This document shows positions 24,170 to 36,399 of a DNA stretch of 64,000 nucleotides, in pieces. Positions within the stretch are counted from its first letter, which is position 1. Every line of letters starts with the position of its first letter. The DNA is from Glandiceps talaboti (lineage: Eukaryota > Hemichordata > Enteropneusta > Spengelidae), in the NCBI RefSeq assembly GCF_964340395.1, contig NC_135561.1:1162501-1226500 (forward strand), in the 5' to 3' direction. The notes under the pieces are model-generated. The model was given only the letters and a program-made list of their open reading frames with translations. It was not told the DNA's origin and did not search any database. The position numbers and the translations under genes are program-made.

Positions 24170-25500
24170 AGTTCTGGAACTCTTTCTTGGTTGTAACTCG
24201 GAGTTTCACGCATAGTGCGATCATCAGACAACTGAGTTGTTATATTCATTTACAGTTAACTTAATATGATAAATATGTAACAGTGACTACGAAACAGTCT
24301 ATACACTAAATCATTGTACTTATTCCTTATATACTCAATTAAACGACGAATTGAGAGTACAACGAGTTTAAGAATTGATTAATTGAGTTTATATTACGTA
24401 AAATTCAAAATGGTTCCTGGTTAGGTTTGTGTGTATAGAGGTGTGATTGACTGTTTGTTTGATTCCGTTTCTCACTTGTCAGCACATAATTATTGTTCTG
24501 TGTAGTAAGAGATCGTAAACCGTCAGACAATTTACTGTGCATTTACAGCAACGTCACTTAAAGTACGGATGTCCAAAATGGCATAAATTAAGATCTTAAC
24601 TTGACATTAACGAGTTTGCAGAGTGTATCGCAAAATGTAGAAATAAAACCGGTTTCGATGATTCCATTATGACATAAACTTCAGGAAAATAAGAACTTAG
24701 TTGATTTTACGATGAAGACTGTTATTCCTGTCGTCTGCAGTTTGTTCCTCTAGAGATACGTCATACAGAATTTATTGTAATGTCGTAATAAAAAGACCAA
24801 TGAGGAACCATTTGTGAGAACATGAATGTAAGAAACGTGTTGGACAATGGGCTAGATTTTATCAACAATACCTAGTAAACATTAATTACACGGATAAATA
24901 TCACCTACGCAGTGACGCACATCGAGTCTGCATAGTTTGTATGAGATATAGAACAAGTCACAGGTACGCGTCATTCTCAGATCTTCTAACAGGTACAAGG
25001 AAGTATTAAAAACACTATTTTAGGACCCTAGGGTTATGGCGAAATTACAGGCTCATTTTTGAAATGTGAAAGTTATCGAGATAGTCGCTATAGATGTCAT
25101 GAGTACTTAACTCCCACAGACTCTACATAGAGTAGACAGGTGTAATTCAATCACTATTCACAGTCATTCTGATTCCGATTCTGATTCTGATTCTGACTTT
25201 AAGTAGTTTTGACCGGCCCCCTCGTTTGATGATGTAAAGGCTTTTGAAAAGGGAACAAAAACGTAAAGGTCAAAACTAACAACGACTCTTAGATGACGTC
25301 AGAACTCTTTCTTTCGTGTTGTAAAAATATAAGAATGTACTAATTCAGAACAGACCTTATCAATTGTATAGTAGATTAGCAGGGTTGGATGAAATGATAA
25401 ACAGTGAACAAAACCTCAACTATTTTTTTCAACGAAACTAGCAACAATATTTCAGCATTACGAATACTGCAATGTCTTGTAGGGTATTTCGGCCGGCATC
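24170..25500. other. No supported gene
   Basis: AT-rich sequence with one small GATTCT hexamer run at 25170-25198; nothing coding was recognised. Confidence 0.6.
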
Positions 25501-25526
25501 GGAAACAGCCTGGTGCATTTATATGT

Positions 25527-25672
<146 letters not shown>

Positions 25673-25679
25673 AAACAAA

Positions 25680-26640
25680 TTTCATGTATGAAAGACTTTT
25701 TCTATATTTTACAAAACACAAAAGATAATTGTCAAACTATATAGAAAGCTTACCGTACCTAAGGATGCCTGGCTTGGAAGCAGGTGGATGATCGTTATGC
25801 GCTTTGTAAAAAATTGGCCTTAACGTCCTGGACAACGACAGGTTACAATATGCACAGCACAGCAAGTGTACACCGTCTTATAATTTGATGCGTGGGGATT
25901 TTAATGGGCCCTGAATCAGAATATATATCTATAAGACTATAATTTCTCTTTGTATTCAATGATATGTCAAACTATTGTAATCAGATACCTTGACTCATCA
26001 GTGAATCTTAATAATAAATACATTAATTTTTTTTTTAAACGGCGACGATGTATTTTACTATAAATAGTAGTTTTACGGCCTCGCTGTATGTTTATATTGC
26101 TTCCATAACAGTTACTACAGAACGCGCTGAATTGATATGAAATGCAATATTTATTGAGAAAATTATACTTCCTGTTGTAATTTGGACCATTTAGGGTGGT
26201 TGACAAATTGCATTTAAAACATAATGCAGAGGGTGCAATCATGCACCATGGTTTTATTTACTATGTCAATTTTCATATTTGGACACTGTCACACTATAGC
26301 ACTGTTTCACAACTCCAAAAGAAAAGAAACGAAAATAATGTAATAAACTCAGACTAAGAGACAGAATCCCAAATATAAAACCATGGAAGTGAATTAGGTA
26401 TAACAGGTATACATCAAACTGAAAACGGGAATACCTTATATCATATTTCCACAGAAGAAATCTTACCAGTGTTGCAATGTGTCGAGTTTAAAATGTTTCA
26501 ATTTATTACTTATAATCAACCTACTAAACAATTACAGTGTTGTTACTACGTGGTGATGTGACCAATTACTCATCAATTTGGTATATTTTAAGTCTTCCTT
26601 TTGCTGTACAATTATTATCATGAAACATGAAAAACACTGG
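25680..26640. other. No supported gene
   Basis: AT-rich sequence; the minus open frame at 25967-26242 lacks coding features. Confidence 0.55.
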
Positions 26641-26644
26641 AAAT

Positions 26645-27118
26645 CTTACTGACACTGCTACAATTTATCGGTTGGCTCAACACAAATCTCACCAACACTA
26701 ATACACTTACCAGCAGTGCTACATTTTATCGTCTGGTTCAACAAAAATTGTACTATCAGAGATATTTATTGAGCAAGGCGATAAAATGTAACAATGGTAG
26801 TAAGATTTGTAATTTAGCCAGACAATAAAATGTAGTAGTGTTAGTAAGATAGATTTTTGTCCAGCCAGACAGACAAGAAAATGTAGTAGTGTTAGTAAGA
26901 TATATTTTTGTCCAGCCAGACAGACTCTAAAATGTAGTAGTGTTAGTAAGATATATTTTTGTTGAGTCAGACAATAAAATGTAGTAGTGTTATAGATTTT
27001 TGTCCAGCCAGACAGACTCTAAAATGTAGCAGTGTTAGTAAGATAGATTTTTGTTGAGTCAGACAATAAAATGTACTATTGTTAGTAAGATAGATTTTGT
27101 CCAGCCAGACGACGTTTT
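26645..27118 (+). repeat. About 50-bp motif array B, with inverted halves
   Basis: Left part (26645-26755) reads CTTACTGACACTGCTACA and CATTTTATCGTCTGG. Right part (26780-27118) reads the complement, ATAAAATGTAGTAGTGTTAG, about six times with CAGCCAGACAGAC or TTGAGTCAGAC linkers. The two halves form a large inverted repeat. Confidence 0.7.
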
Positions 27119-27263
27119 ATTTCTGGTTTCGTTATCTTAATTTTATTTGTCAAATTCGAAACTAAACTAAGTCTATCTCGTCATTTAATCTACTAAGGTT
27201 ATATCTTTAGGCGTTTCGGCTATATTAAATGTTTGTGTTTTGTTTATTATAACTTCATTTCAG

Positions 27264-27331
27264 CAACACCTGTACGCCACAGCGTGGGTGATATTTCCTA
27301 TTATAAAGGAGGAAGTGAGTCGATGACATGA
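27264..27331 (+). CDS. Possible terminal coding exon (weak)
   Basis: A strong acceptor (TAACTTCATTTCAG) ends at 27263. The following frame 3 reads TPVRHSVGDISYYKGGSES and MT, then TGA at 27329-27331. The composition is coding-like, with mixed polar residues. A donor-like TATGG|GTGAGT occurs at 27369/27370, but no frame is open to it, so a terminal exon or a non-coding exon fits better. No partner exon was found and no family is recognised. Confidence 0.22.
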
Positions 27332-27573
27332 ACGACCAGCATTGTAAGGAAGAGTTAATCAAGTTATGGGTGAGTCAACTGAATGGAAACTGCTGAGATA
27401 TATAATATAATACAATATATATATAATATTTCTATGTTTAGACAATTATTAATTGAGAACATAGTACACGACGTCGCATATGGTTTAGTTAATTCACCAA
27501 TCTCACATTGGTATTGTATTGTATTTTTAAAAGAAAATAATAGTATATAACTTATAACAGCATATTAATATTT

Positions 27574-27662
27574 ATTTACAATACAATACAATACAATACA
27601 ATACAATACAATACAATACAATACAATACAATACAATACAATACAATACAATACAATACAAT
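27574..27662. repeat. (AATAC)n pentanucleotide repeat
   Basis: About 17 perfect ACAAT/AATAC units. A shorter TGTATTGTATTGTAT in the opposite sense lies near 27510-27524. Confidence 0.97.
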
Positions 27663-27669
27663 ATGTAGA

Positions 27670-28700
27670 CAAATATACATCTACACATCTCACCCTTGGG
27701 GAAGACATTCCTATCATTGTTGTTTGGATTATACTATGGCTTATACAAGGCATAATTTCTTTGACAAAATCTTTCCCGCCGTTCTGTTGATGAAGAAAAC
27801 TTGTTCTTCTTTGCATAAAGGGATTATACTTGGTTTATCAAAGTGCCCCTCTGATGTATAATTTTGACAGTGTCTTGGTTCAGTTGTGTCACATGTAGAT
27901 TCATCAAAAGATTAGTGTGTAGATACCACGGTAAATATAACATAGTGCAACTTATCTACTCTTACACATAGCGTCATCTCCGTAACTAAAGCCTTAATAA
28001 TTACCTCTCTAATCATTTCTTGCTTAAGGTAGAATGTTCCTCCGGAATCAATTTCCCTGAAAATCACAGCAGTTCAAATCACTACAACTTTTTCTCTATG
28101 TGGGCTGTTCCTGATCCCGATCCTTTTAAGTACTAAAAGAAATTGTGGGGTTCACCGTCTTGCTTTCAAGAAATCTTTTATTTTACATATAACGTTTACA
28201 TAGTATTAGTCAGCCATATTGGATTGTACAGTAGCTTAAAATGTGTGTGTTATTTTGGACACTATTTCAACAATTTGTACCGTGACGACCCCTGGTGTGT
28301 TTTCTTGATATTAACTAACAATGAGTTTTAGTTACAGCATATTCAAAGATCTTTTTTTTCATGAGTATTCTACGTTGAGGTCAATTTCATTGTAAAACAT
28401 TTCTTGTTTTTGGTTGGTTTATTAGTAAATTGCATCTGTTATGGTGATTCTCAATATAAAAATATATACACATATCAAATAAAATGGATTAGTTGTCATA
28501 ACAATCTTATGCCGGCAGCTAAACTCGTGATTGAATAGGAAGTTACAGTTGATGCTCTTCTCAGTCTGACGTAGACATAATCGGGTTTAAACTATAAGTA
28601 TCCATGTAACTACTATCAATTTACACTCTATCACTATAAAGAACTAGTTGTATTGTACTTGACAGACATTTCCTACAAAACGAGTGAAGGGCAACTATTT
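27670..28700. other. No supported gene
   Basis: AT-rich sequence with only short chance open frames. Confidence 0.55.
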
Positions 28701-28711
28701 TATTGCTTCCC

Positions 28712-29545
28712 TGGAGGCCACTCCATCCTTACCCTAACACTCCAACACCACACCTATCCACTCTAACACCAACCAACACTACCCTACCCTACTCCTAGCC
28801 CTCCCCACTCTAACACCAGTCAACACTACCCTACCCTACCCCTAGCCCTCCCTACTCTAACACCAGCCAACACTACCCTACCCTACCCTATCCCTAACCC
28901 TATCACTCTAACACCAGTCAACACTACCCTACCCTACCCCTAGCCCTCCCCACTCTAACACCAGCCAACACTACCCTACCCTACCCTAGCCCTCCCCACT
29001 CTAACACCTGTCAACACTACCCTACCCTACCCTAGCCCTCCCCACTCTAACACCTGTCAACACTACCCTACCCTAACCCTAACCATATCACTCTAACACC
29101 AGTCAACACTACCCTACCCTACCCTACCCTACCCTACCCTACCCTACCCCTAACCCTCTAACACCAGCCAACACTACCCTACCCTAACCCTAACCCTATC
29201 ACTCTAACACCAGTCAACACTACCCTACCCTACCCTAGCCCTAGCCCTCCCCTCTCTAACACCTGTCAACACTACCCTACCCTACCTAACCATATCACTC
29301 TAACACCAGTTAATACTACCCTACCCTACCCTACCCTACCCATAAAGCTATCCACTCTAACACCAGCCAACACTACCCTACCTTACCCCTTAGCCTTATC
29401 CACTCTAACACCAGTTAACACTACCCTACCCTACCCTACCCTACCCTACCCTACCCATAAAGCTATCCACTCTAACACCATCCAACACTTACCTACTCTA
29501 CCCTTAGCCTTAGCCCTCCCCACTCTAACACCAAGCTAATCCCTC
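28712..29545. repeat. CCCTA-rich minisatellite with telomere-like segments
   Basis: Units of about 45-65 bp contain CACTCTAACACCAGTCAACA followed by (CTACC)n and AGCCCTCCC. Several units contain ACCCTAACCCTAACC, the metazoan telomere motif. The minus strand carries runs such as GGGTAGGGTAGGGTAGGG. It is far more GC-rich than its surroundings. Confidence 0.93.
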
Positions 29546-29549
29546 AATA

Positions 29550-30540
29550 ACATTCTTAATGGATCCATGAAATGGGATTAATCCACGTTACTTGGGAAGG
29601 TGTATTGTTACAAATATGTACTGTAAAGAATGGATAAAGATATGACTATATCATTGCATCGTGTAGAAGCAGCTGGCTTGCGAAACGTTGTGTGTAAGAC
29701 AAATGGATCACATCTTTGGAGATAAGAGCAGAATCTCAACTACTAGCAAAACATTTACAAGAAATAAAGATTATATAATGTTTTGTCACACTGTTCACAA
29801 AACATGCAAAAACAGTTTACCAAACGCAAGACTTTGGTAGGAGTCCTTAAAAAGTCACATTTTCCTCACAGTAATATCCGTGTTATAACTGAAGGAGTAT
29901 TAAGTAACTAAACATCTACTTAACGCCAAAGGAAGTACTTTGTTGGCTTAATAATGTCTGTGAACTTTGGTTTTTTAAACATTTAAGGTTATATTGTAAA
30001 AGCCGATCAGTGAATGTGTTGCAGAAGTGGATGTCATGGAAATAATGACGTATGATATATAAATCTACAAAGCTGCTCGTTTATAGTAATGATGTGTGAC
30101 AATTCATCGTTGTGATGTGTTGAAATTGGCTAAATGACTTATAAATTGTATTTATAGTGTTTCTATTTTGCCTATATTCCCCTAGCCATTCCACCACAAT
30201 CATTCACATCACCACGCCACAATCAAATAACACACATGCTTTATATTAATTTAGAAAGAACCATAAAACAGTCTTAAAATGTGGGGAAAATATGAAAATG
30301 AACATTGTTAGTACGTTTTATATACCTAGCTCTTATAAAACTTTAGTCACCATATAAAGTGAATGTGATGTACGTAATTTATAAAACGAATAGCACTCAG
30401 GACAGTATGACTAAGATATAATACATTTTACGGTAAATGTGCCTTGAAGACAATTTTCCCTAAACCTAAAATTGTCTTAAAATATCTTCAAACCTTACCA
30501 TCTTTCTTTTCCAATATAATAAAAAATATAATAGACTTAA
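29550..30540. other. No supported gene
   Basis: AT-rich sequence between the CCCTA array and the Tc1-like region; nothing was recognised. Confidence 0.55.
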
Positions 30541-30543
30541 CAT

Positions 30544-31480
30544 AGTATATGGCGGCCATATTGGATATTGTCCCATACACTTAATAGCTCGCGGAGTGGC
30601 TCATGATCAAAGACTAGTACGCTTGCTCGTCGTATATACTATGCGAAAAAAATTGGTGGTTCTCCCAAGGATGCATTGCGGCGCGCAGTGACTACGCGTG
30701 CGCCTTCCATATACTACGTGCATTCTCCACGCGCTACCGCACCGTATCATCGTATAGCATAGGCGACATAACATCACCATGCATTGCAATATTGTAAAAG
30801 TAGGCCTGTTGGCACGATTATCGTAACATTGTAACGAGTATCGAGGCATCACTGTACTTCAAGGAGAAATTGTTACACTATTTGGAAGTAATTGACGCAC
30901 GGCGGTACGCGCACGCGATACGGACCACTGATGACATAGCGCAGTTTAATTTCCGGGTTGTGGAAGTGTGGTTTTGACATTTATATTGTCGATAATTGAT
31001 TTTTTTTACATGCTCTAAAAAGAATAACTACTTTCCTATGTTTGTTGGTACAGTAACATTCCTAAATCATCGAGTTGAATTGAGAAATCGGGATGTTCGG
31101 CAACATGTCAACAAAACATTTGTCCAAAGACCAACGTACGTTGGTGGAGGGTCTATGATAAGTTGGCAGATTGAAAATGAACAATATTAATCTAATGGCT
31201 ATGATGGTTTTTGAAACCAACAAGTGCATAGAGTGTTGACTTTCTTTATTTCTCGTCCATGTCAGAGAATTAGATGTCATTCAATAAAATAATTTTTGAT
31301 GGTCAATACCCCTGGAAAATGACCCAAATCAAGTGTATCAACCCTGGCCCAGGCAGCCGGTCACAAATGAATCTACCCTGCGCGAGCTTATGGGCTTTGC
31401 CTAGTTAAGAAATTACAGTATATGGCGGCCATATTGGATATTGTCCCAAAGACTTAATACAGTATATGGCGGCCATATTC
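30544..31480 (+). mobile_element. Tandem YY1-like repeat interrupted by a Tc1-like remnant
   Basis: A 43-bp unit (AGTATATGGCGGCCATATTG and onward) occurs at 30544-30586, 31418-31460 and partially at 31461-31480, around about 830 bp. Inside is a CpG-rich patch (30590-30960). A short frame at about 31065-31188 reads NKTFVQRPTYVGGGSMISW. The GGGSxxxW core preceded by R...V is typical of Tc1/mariner (DDE) transposases, so this is probably a decayed fragment. GCTCGCGG at the left and CGCGAGC at the right edge may be vestigial inverted ends. Confidence 0.4.
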
Positions 31481-31489
31481 TAATTCTAA

Positions 31490-32045
31490 TATGGTTTAAA
31501 TTTTATGGCATTTAACCCAATTTCAAAACTTTGTTGGCCGATCTCTGATTTTCCTTGATTTAAACTGAGAATAAGTTTGAGCTTTCTTGAACAAAGTAAC
31601 AGCATCAGTTCAAATATTGTATTTCCAAGATGTATACTACATTCCGTTATCTAAATCTTCATGTTTTCTTGGGTAGTTTATTAAATAGCAAGTATTGAGG
31701 CAAAGGCGAAATTGTCCACTGTCTTGCAAACATAGGGTCGAGAATTATGTCTGATACGATAAACGAAGCCATGAAAACTATAAATACTTACAGTGACTAC
31801 TTTAAACATAAACTGACTATCAGTGATTTTTAAGAACTATGGGTGTACATCTTATAAATCTTTTATCACATCATTGATCATTTCCCGTCTTTAATTGATT
31901 GATCTACACCAGCAATATTACAGTGAAATTGACTTTCTTTGACAGGCAGGAATCATGAACTTCGTGTGCGTATATGCCATTTCGTGGGTATCACATCCGT
32001 ATTGAATTATGTTTGCCTATCCTGAGTACGTCATACCCTAAGGTT
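31490..32045. other. No supported gene
   Basis: AT-rich unique sequence. Confidence 0.5.
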
Positions 32046-32049
32046 TTTT

Positions 32050-32304
32050 ATGTTGTTTTGTTTTTGGTTTTTTATTGCGCTGGGAATTGCTCCCAGCGAT
32101 GTTATTTTATGGCGACACACAATCACACATAATTCTACAGAGTTCCATTCAGGTTTGGGACTACGTGACAGAGCTATGTTGCACGCTCTATATCACGTTG
32201 CTGTGGAACTGTCAAGGCTTTCTCAGTCAGTATACATGTTAGCCTGGAATCACCCTGGTCCGACAGACATAGCAGCTGTGATCTTCTCATACCCCAAAGT
32301 GTAA
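32050..32304 (+). CDS. Possible small secreted or exon-like open frame (weak)
   Basis: An 84-codon frame begins MLFCFWFFIALGIAPSDVI, which resembles a signal peptide. It continues with LRDRAMLHALYHVAVELSRL and ends FSYPKV before TAA. Codon composition is more balanced than in neighbouring chance frames. There are no cysteines after the leader, and no recognisable domain, promoter or poly(A) signal. An acceptor-like GGGAATTGCTCCCAG at about 32094 could instead mark an internal exon start in another frame. Confidence 0.2.
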   Translation: MLFCFWFFIALGIAPSDVILWRHTITHNSTEFHSGLGLRDRAMLHALYHVAVELSRLSQSVYMLAWNHPGPTDIAAVIFSYPKV

Positions 32305-32309
32305 TGTTT

Positions 32310-33000
32310 ACAATCATTGTATGTTCTTCATTTTTTTTAAAACGTCCATGAATCACGTGTTACAGTCATTTGTAATCAATGTAACAATCAACTAGTGCAG
32401 GAATGATTCATACAATTATGGTTTCTATGAAGTCGTATAATATAAAAACGTAACAGTGATGTTCACTAATCATTTATCCCTACAAGAATAAAAGGTTCTT
32501 CTGAGGTACCGCTTCATTCTCCATACTGTCGTTTTAAGTGTTATTTATGACTTCCACATGGTACTTAAATACATGGCAATCCTCAAAAGACGTTATGTGT
32601 ACATTCGTAAGAAAGGAGACAAACACAAAACTCAAATCGTATAAGAATACGTCCAAAACATATGAAGACTTCTTATACATAGGATCTGGAAATTTACTTT
32701 CATCGTCATTGTGTATTCATATGACCTTTGACCTAGTCAGGTTACGTCCTAACAAATGGTAACATATTAATTTATTTACAGTGTACTTGCGAACTAGCGT
32801 CAAAAGTCTTCCACGCATGTTGAATGAAAGAGACGGTGATAATTGCAAAACTCAACACGCATGTTCTAGGGAAAACCTTATACACGAAGTATGATTGTAA
32901 AATGTATTGCAACTGTTACAAAAAAAGAGCGAAGATGAATTCGAAATTGATGATAGACAATTATAGACATACAGCCACATGAATACTCTCACACACCTCC
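32310..33000. other. No supported gene
   Basis: AT-rich sequence; the plus open frame at 32538-32762 has no coding features. Confidence 0.5.
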
Positions 33001-33009
33001 CACCATCCC

Positions 33010-33405
<396 letters not shown>

Positions 33406-34029
33406 TTTAATACACTTGCGATATTATTCATGTTGTGGGGCCAGTACATAAATTGATATCAGATAATCAACTATTCCAGCTATAACACATACGGGTGATT
33501 CAGTTCATGCAAATGCTCCTTGTCAATATCAAATGAAAGTCATCTATGCTTAATGAAAAGGCATCGTTCATACAAGACGTATTTTAATTGATAGTATGAG
33601 CGATATGATACAGACTCCCTGTAATGACGAGTCAAAATGAACTGTTTGTCTTAGCAGGACATCATTAGTATACCTAGTACACAGGAGGAAATCATATATC
33701 ATGTTGACAACAGCTAACGCTAAGCATACGTCATCAACAAAATCGTGATATCCCAATAGACAAACAGAAAAGTTATATTCATAAATATTTATAACTAACA
33801 GTAATAATACCGTAAGTATCGTATCAAAGTTACAGTAACCGGGAGGTAGATACGTGACAAAGAAACGTGGACGTAGTCACGTACAGACCTGTATAAAAGT
33901 TATAAAAATTAAAAATGTCTTGCGTGTACTCACGTACGTATATCTAAGTGTATCAATATACCTTAGATGTAGTATCTAAGTATTGAAACGCCGATGTAGT
34001 GATGTACAGATCAAATTAAAAGGATGCGT

Positions 34030-34046
34030 ACGCACGCACGCACGCA

Positions 34047-34124
<78 letters not shown>

Positions 34125-34158
34125 GATATAACACACACACATATATGTATGTGTGTGT

Positions 34159-34200
<42 letters not shown>
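34030..34200. repeat. (CA)n followed by (TG)n, inverted dinucleotide arms
   Basis: CGCA units, then more than 30 CA to about 34125, then ACACATATATGTATGTGT and a TG run to 34199. The arms are complementary and can form a hairpin of about 60-70 bp. Confidence 0.95.
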
Positions 34201-34209
34201 CAGAGACAG

Positions 34210-34640
34210 TCACGTCAATCTTTCAATGTCAGAGTGACATTGATTACTAGTCAGGTTTTAAGTCTTAAGGTTATTAAACGACAAATTTCAACGGGGAACT
34301 AAAAAGTGGCTACCTTTGCTGATCTCTACAAAGATGTATAAACTCTTCTTGTGTGCATGCCTCCGACTTCGCCTCCCTGTTACAACACACTGTATTATCT
34401 ACTACACACTATCTATACTATATGCGTTACTAGTATACCAACCTATTTGGATTGATCAGTATGTCCCAGGATTTAACGAGACGTGATTGGAATGCCCCCA
34501 AAGTATCCTTTTCACACGAAGATTTCTTATAAAACGTTTGAAAATGTATACATGCTCCATTTGACAGGCAATCATTCCCTCTGATCTGTAAGATTTATGG
34601 GATGTCTCTTATGAAGTTCAATAAAAACCAGTTTACCTGA
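34210..34640. other. No supported gene
   Basis: AT-rich sequence between repeats; nothing was recognised. Confidence 0.5.
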
Positions 34641-34644
34641 ACTA

Positions 34645-34970
34645 GAAAGTCGTCTTACTAACAATATAACATTGCTATACTTCATCGCTTGCCTCGACGA
34701 TAAAATGTAGCAATGTTAGTAGGATTTTTGACGAGTCAGACGATAAAATGTAGCAATGTTAGTAGGATTTTTGACGAGTCGGACGATAAAATGTAGCAAT
34801 CTTAGTAGGATTTTTGTCGACTCGGAGTCAGACGATAAAATGTAGCAATGTTAGTAGGATTTTTGTCAAGTCATATGATAAAATGTACCAATCTTAGTAG
34901 GATTTTTGACGAGTCATATGATAAAATGTAGCAATGTTAGTAGGATTTTTGTCAAGTCAAACGACATTCT
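34645..34970 (+). repeat. About 50-bp motif array B, mostly direct
   Basis: About six units of ATAAAATGTAGCAATGTTAG followed by TAGGATTTTTG(A/T)CGAGTCAGACG. The first unit at 34648-34675 (GTCGTCTTACTAAC...) is inverted. Same family as 17725-17875 and 26645-27118. Confidence 0.75.
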
Positions 34971-35366
34971 TTGATAGGTGAACTGGCTTTTATTATATTT
35001 ATTTTGCAAATAATCCCAAGATTTCCTTTCCATCAATTGTTTATTATGCCATGTGTATCTGAAAAGAAAAAAAGTACGTCATATTTTATAAGGTTACGTT
35101 TTCTATTGAAGAGCCGATCTATTGCTATGCATTGTATGTCCATTGCTCATAGCATAGAGACTGCACACACGACATATCTCTATACATCATGATTAATTTG
35201 CTTGTCAAGATAATAAAGTGATCAGAATTCACATATATCTTGCTAGTCTGATGGGAATAGAGCGGAATAATCACAATAGGTAGGTCAACAGGTAGGACTT
35301 AGACCGACGTTCAGTGGGCCATGAAATTATTGAATCCGTCAATTCAAATTGAAATCATTGTGGGTG

Positions 35367-35484
35367 AAGGAAGGAAGGAAGGAAGGAAGGAAGGAAGGAG
35401 AGAGGGAAGGAAGGAAGGAAGGATGAGAGAAATAAGGAAGGAGGGGGAGGAGGAGGGAAAGAAGGAAGGAGGGAAGGAAGGAAG
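35367..35484. repeat. Polypurine (GAAG)n tract
   Basis: About 115 bp of almost pure purine: GAAG units with GGGA and one ATGAGAGAAATAA break near 35421-35433. Confidence 0.95.
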
Positions 35485-36074
35485 TCATGTGTACATGAAC
35501 GTGTCTATTTAAGCAGATAATGACAAGATATATTCACAAATATTATACAGCTAACTTATCAATTGTAAGAAAATAAAAACTCAAAATAGATTAGAAGGTG
35601 TTGTGTATAGTCTAGTCAGTAATCTCCATTCTGTTTACGGCAGTAAGGATAAATGCATCGACCAACATAGAAAATGAATAAGTTAGCAAGTCAGACATTT
35701 CGACCTAAAGCAGTTAGTATAAACATAAATGCCACACGTAATCCCTTTCGTGTATAGGGTATATTACATATCCTACCTTTATTTCTGCAAAATATACACG
35801 TCATATTTCATCATTGGAATATACTGTACCAGTTTTAGGTAAATATTTTTTGAACTTCAAATCATTCATAAGACTGAATACCAAAGTTTTGAGAATGAAA
35901 TAATTTGCGTTTAGATAGTATTATTATAACATCTTCAAAATGAGACAAATTTGACAGGAGAAGAGCGAACCTTGTCTTGTAGTAAGACCTCGGGTTTATG
36001 CTACAAAGGTTGCCGAACAAAAGCCAAGGGAAGAGTGTATTTGTATATAGTAAGTTATCGGATATTGTTCTTCA

Positions 36075-36215
36075 GTTAGGTTAGGATTCAGTTAGGTTAG
36101 GATTCAGTATTTATATTGATATCAGTTAGATTAGGATTCAGTTAGGTTAAAATTCAGTATTTATATTGATATCCGTTAGGTTAGAATTGATATCAGTTAG
36201 GTTAGGATTCAGATT
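36075..36215. repeat. Short imperfect tandem repeats (GTTAGGTTAGGATTCA type)
   Basis: Several copies of AGTTAGGTTAGGATTCAG, some linked by TATTTATATTGATATC. Confidence 0.85.
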
Positions 36216-36399
36216 TCTCACAAAATGACAAAATACAAATATTGGCAGTCCGACAGTGAGATGTACGAACTGAGAGATATAGAACCATGTAGTATCATAT
36301 AGTAACTTAATACGTTCTAGCAACCTATATAGGAAACTGACGTGATGCTGAAGACAATACTTAAGTCCTTGCATCATATTTCACAGTAATTCGAGATGT

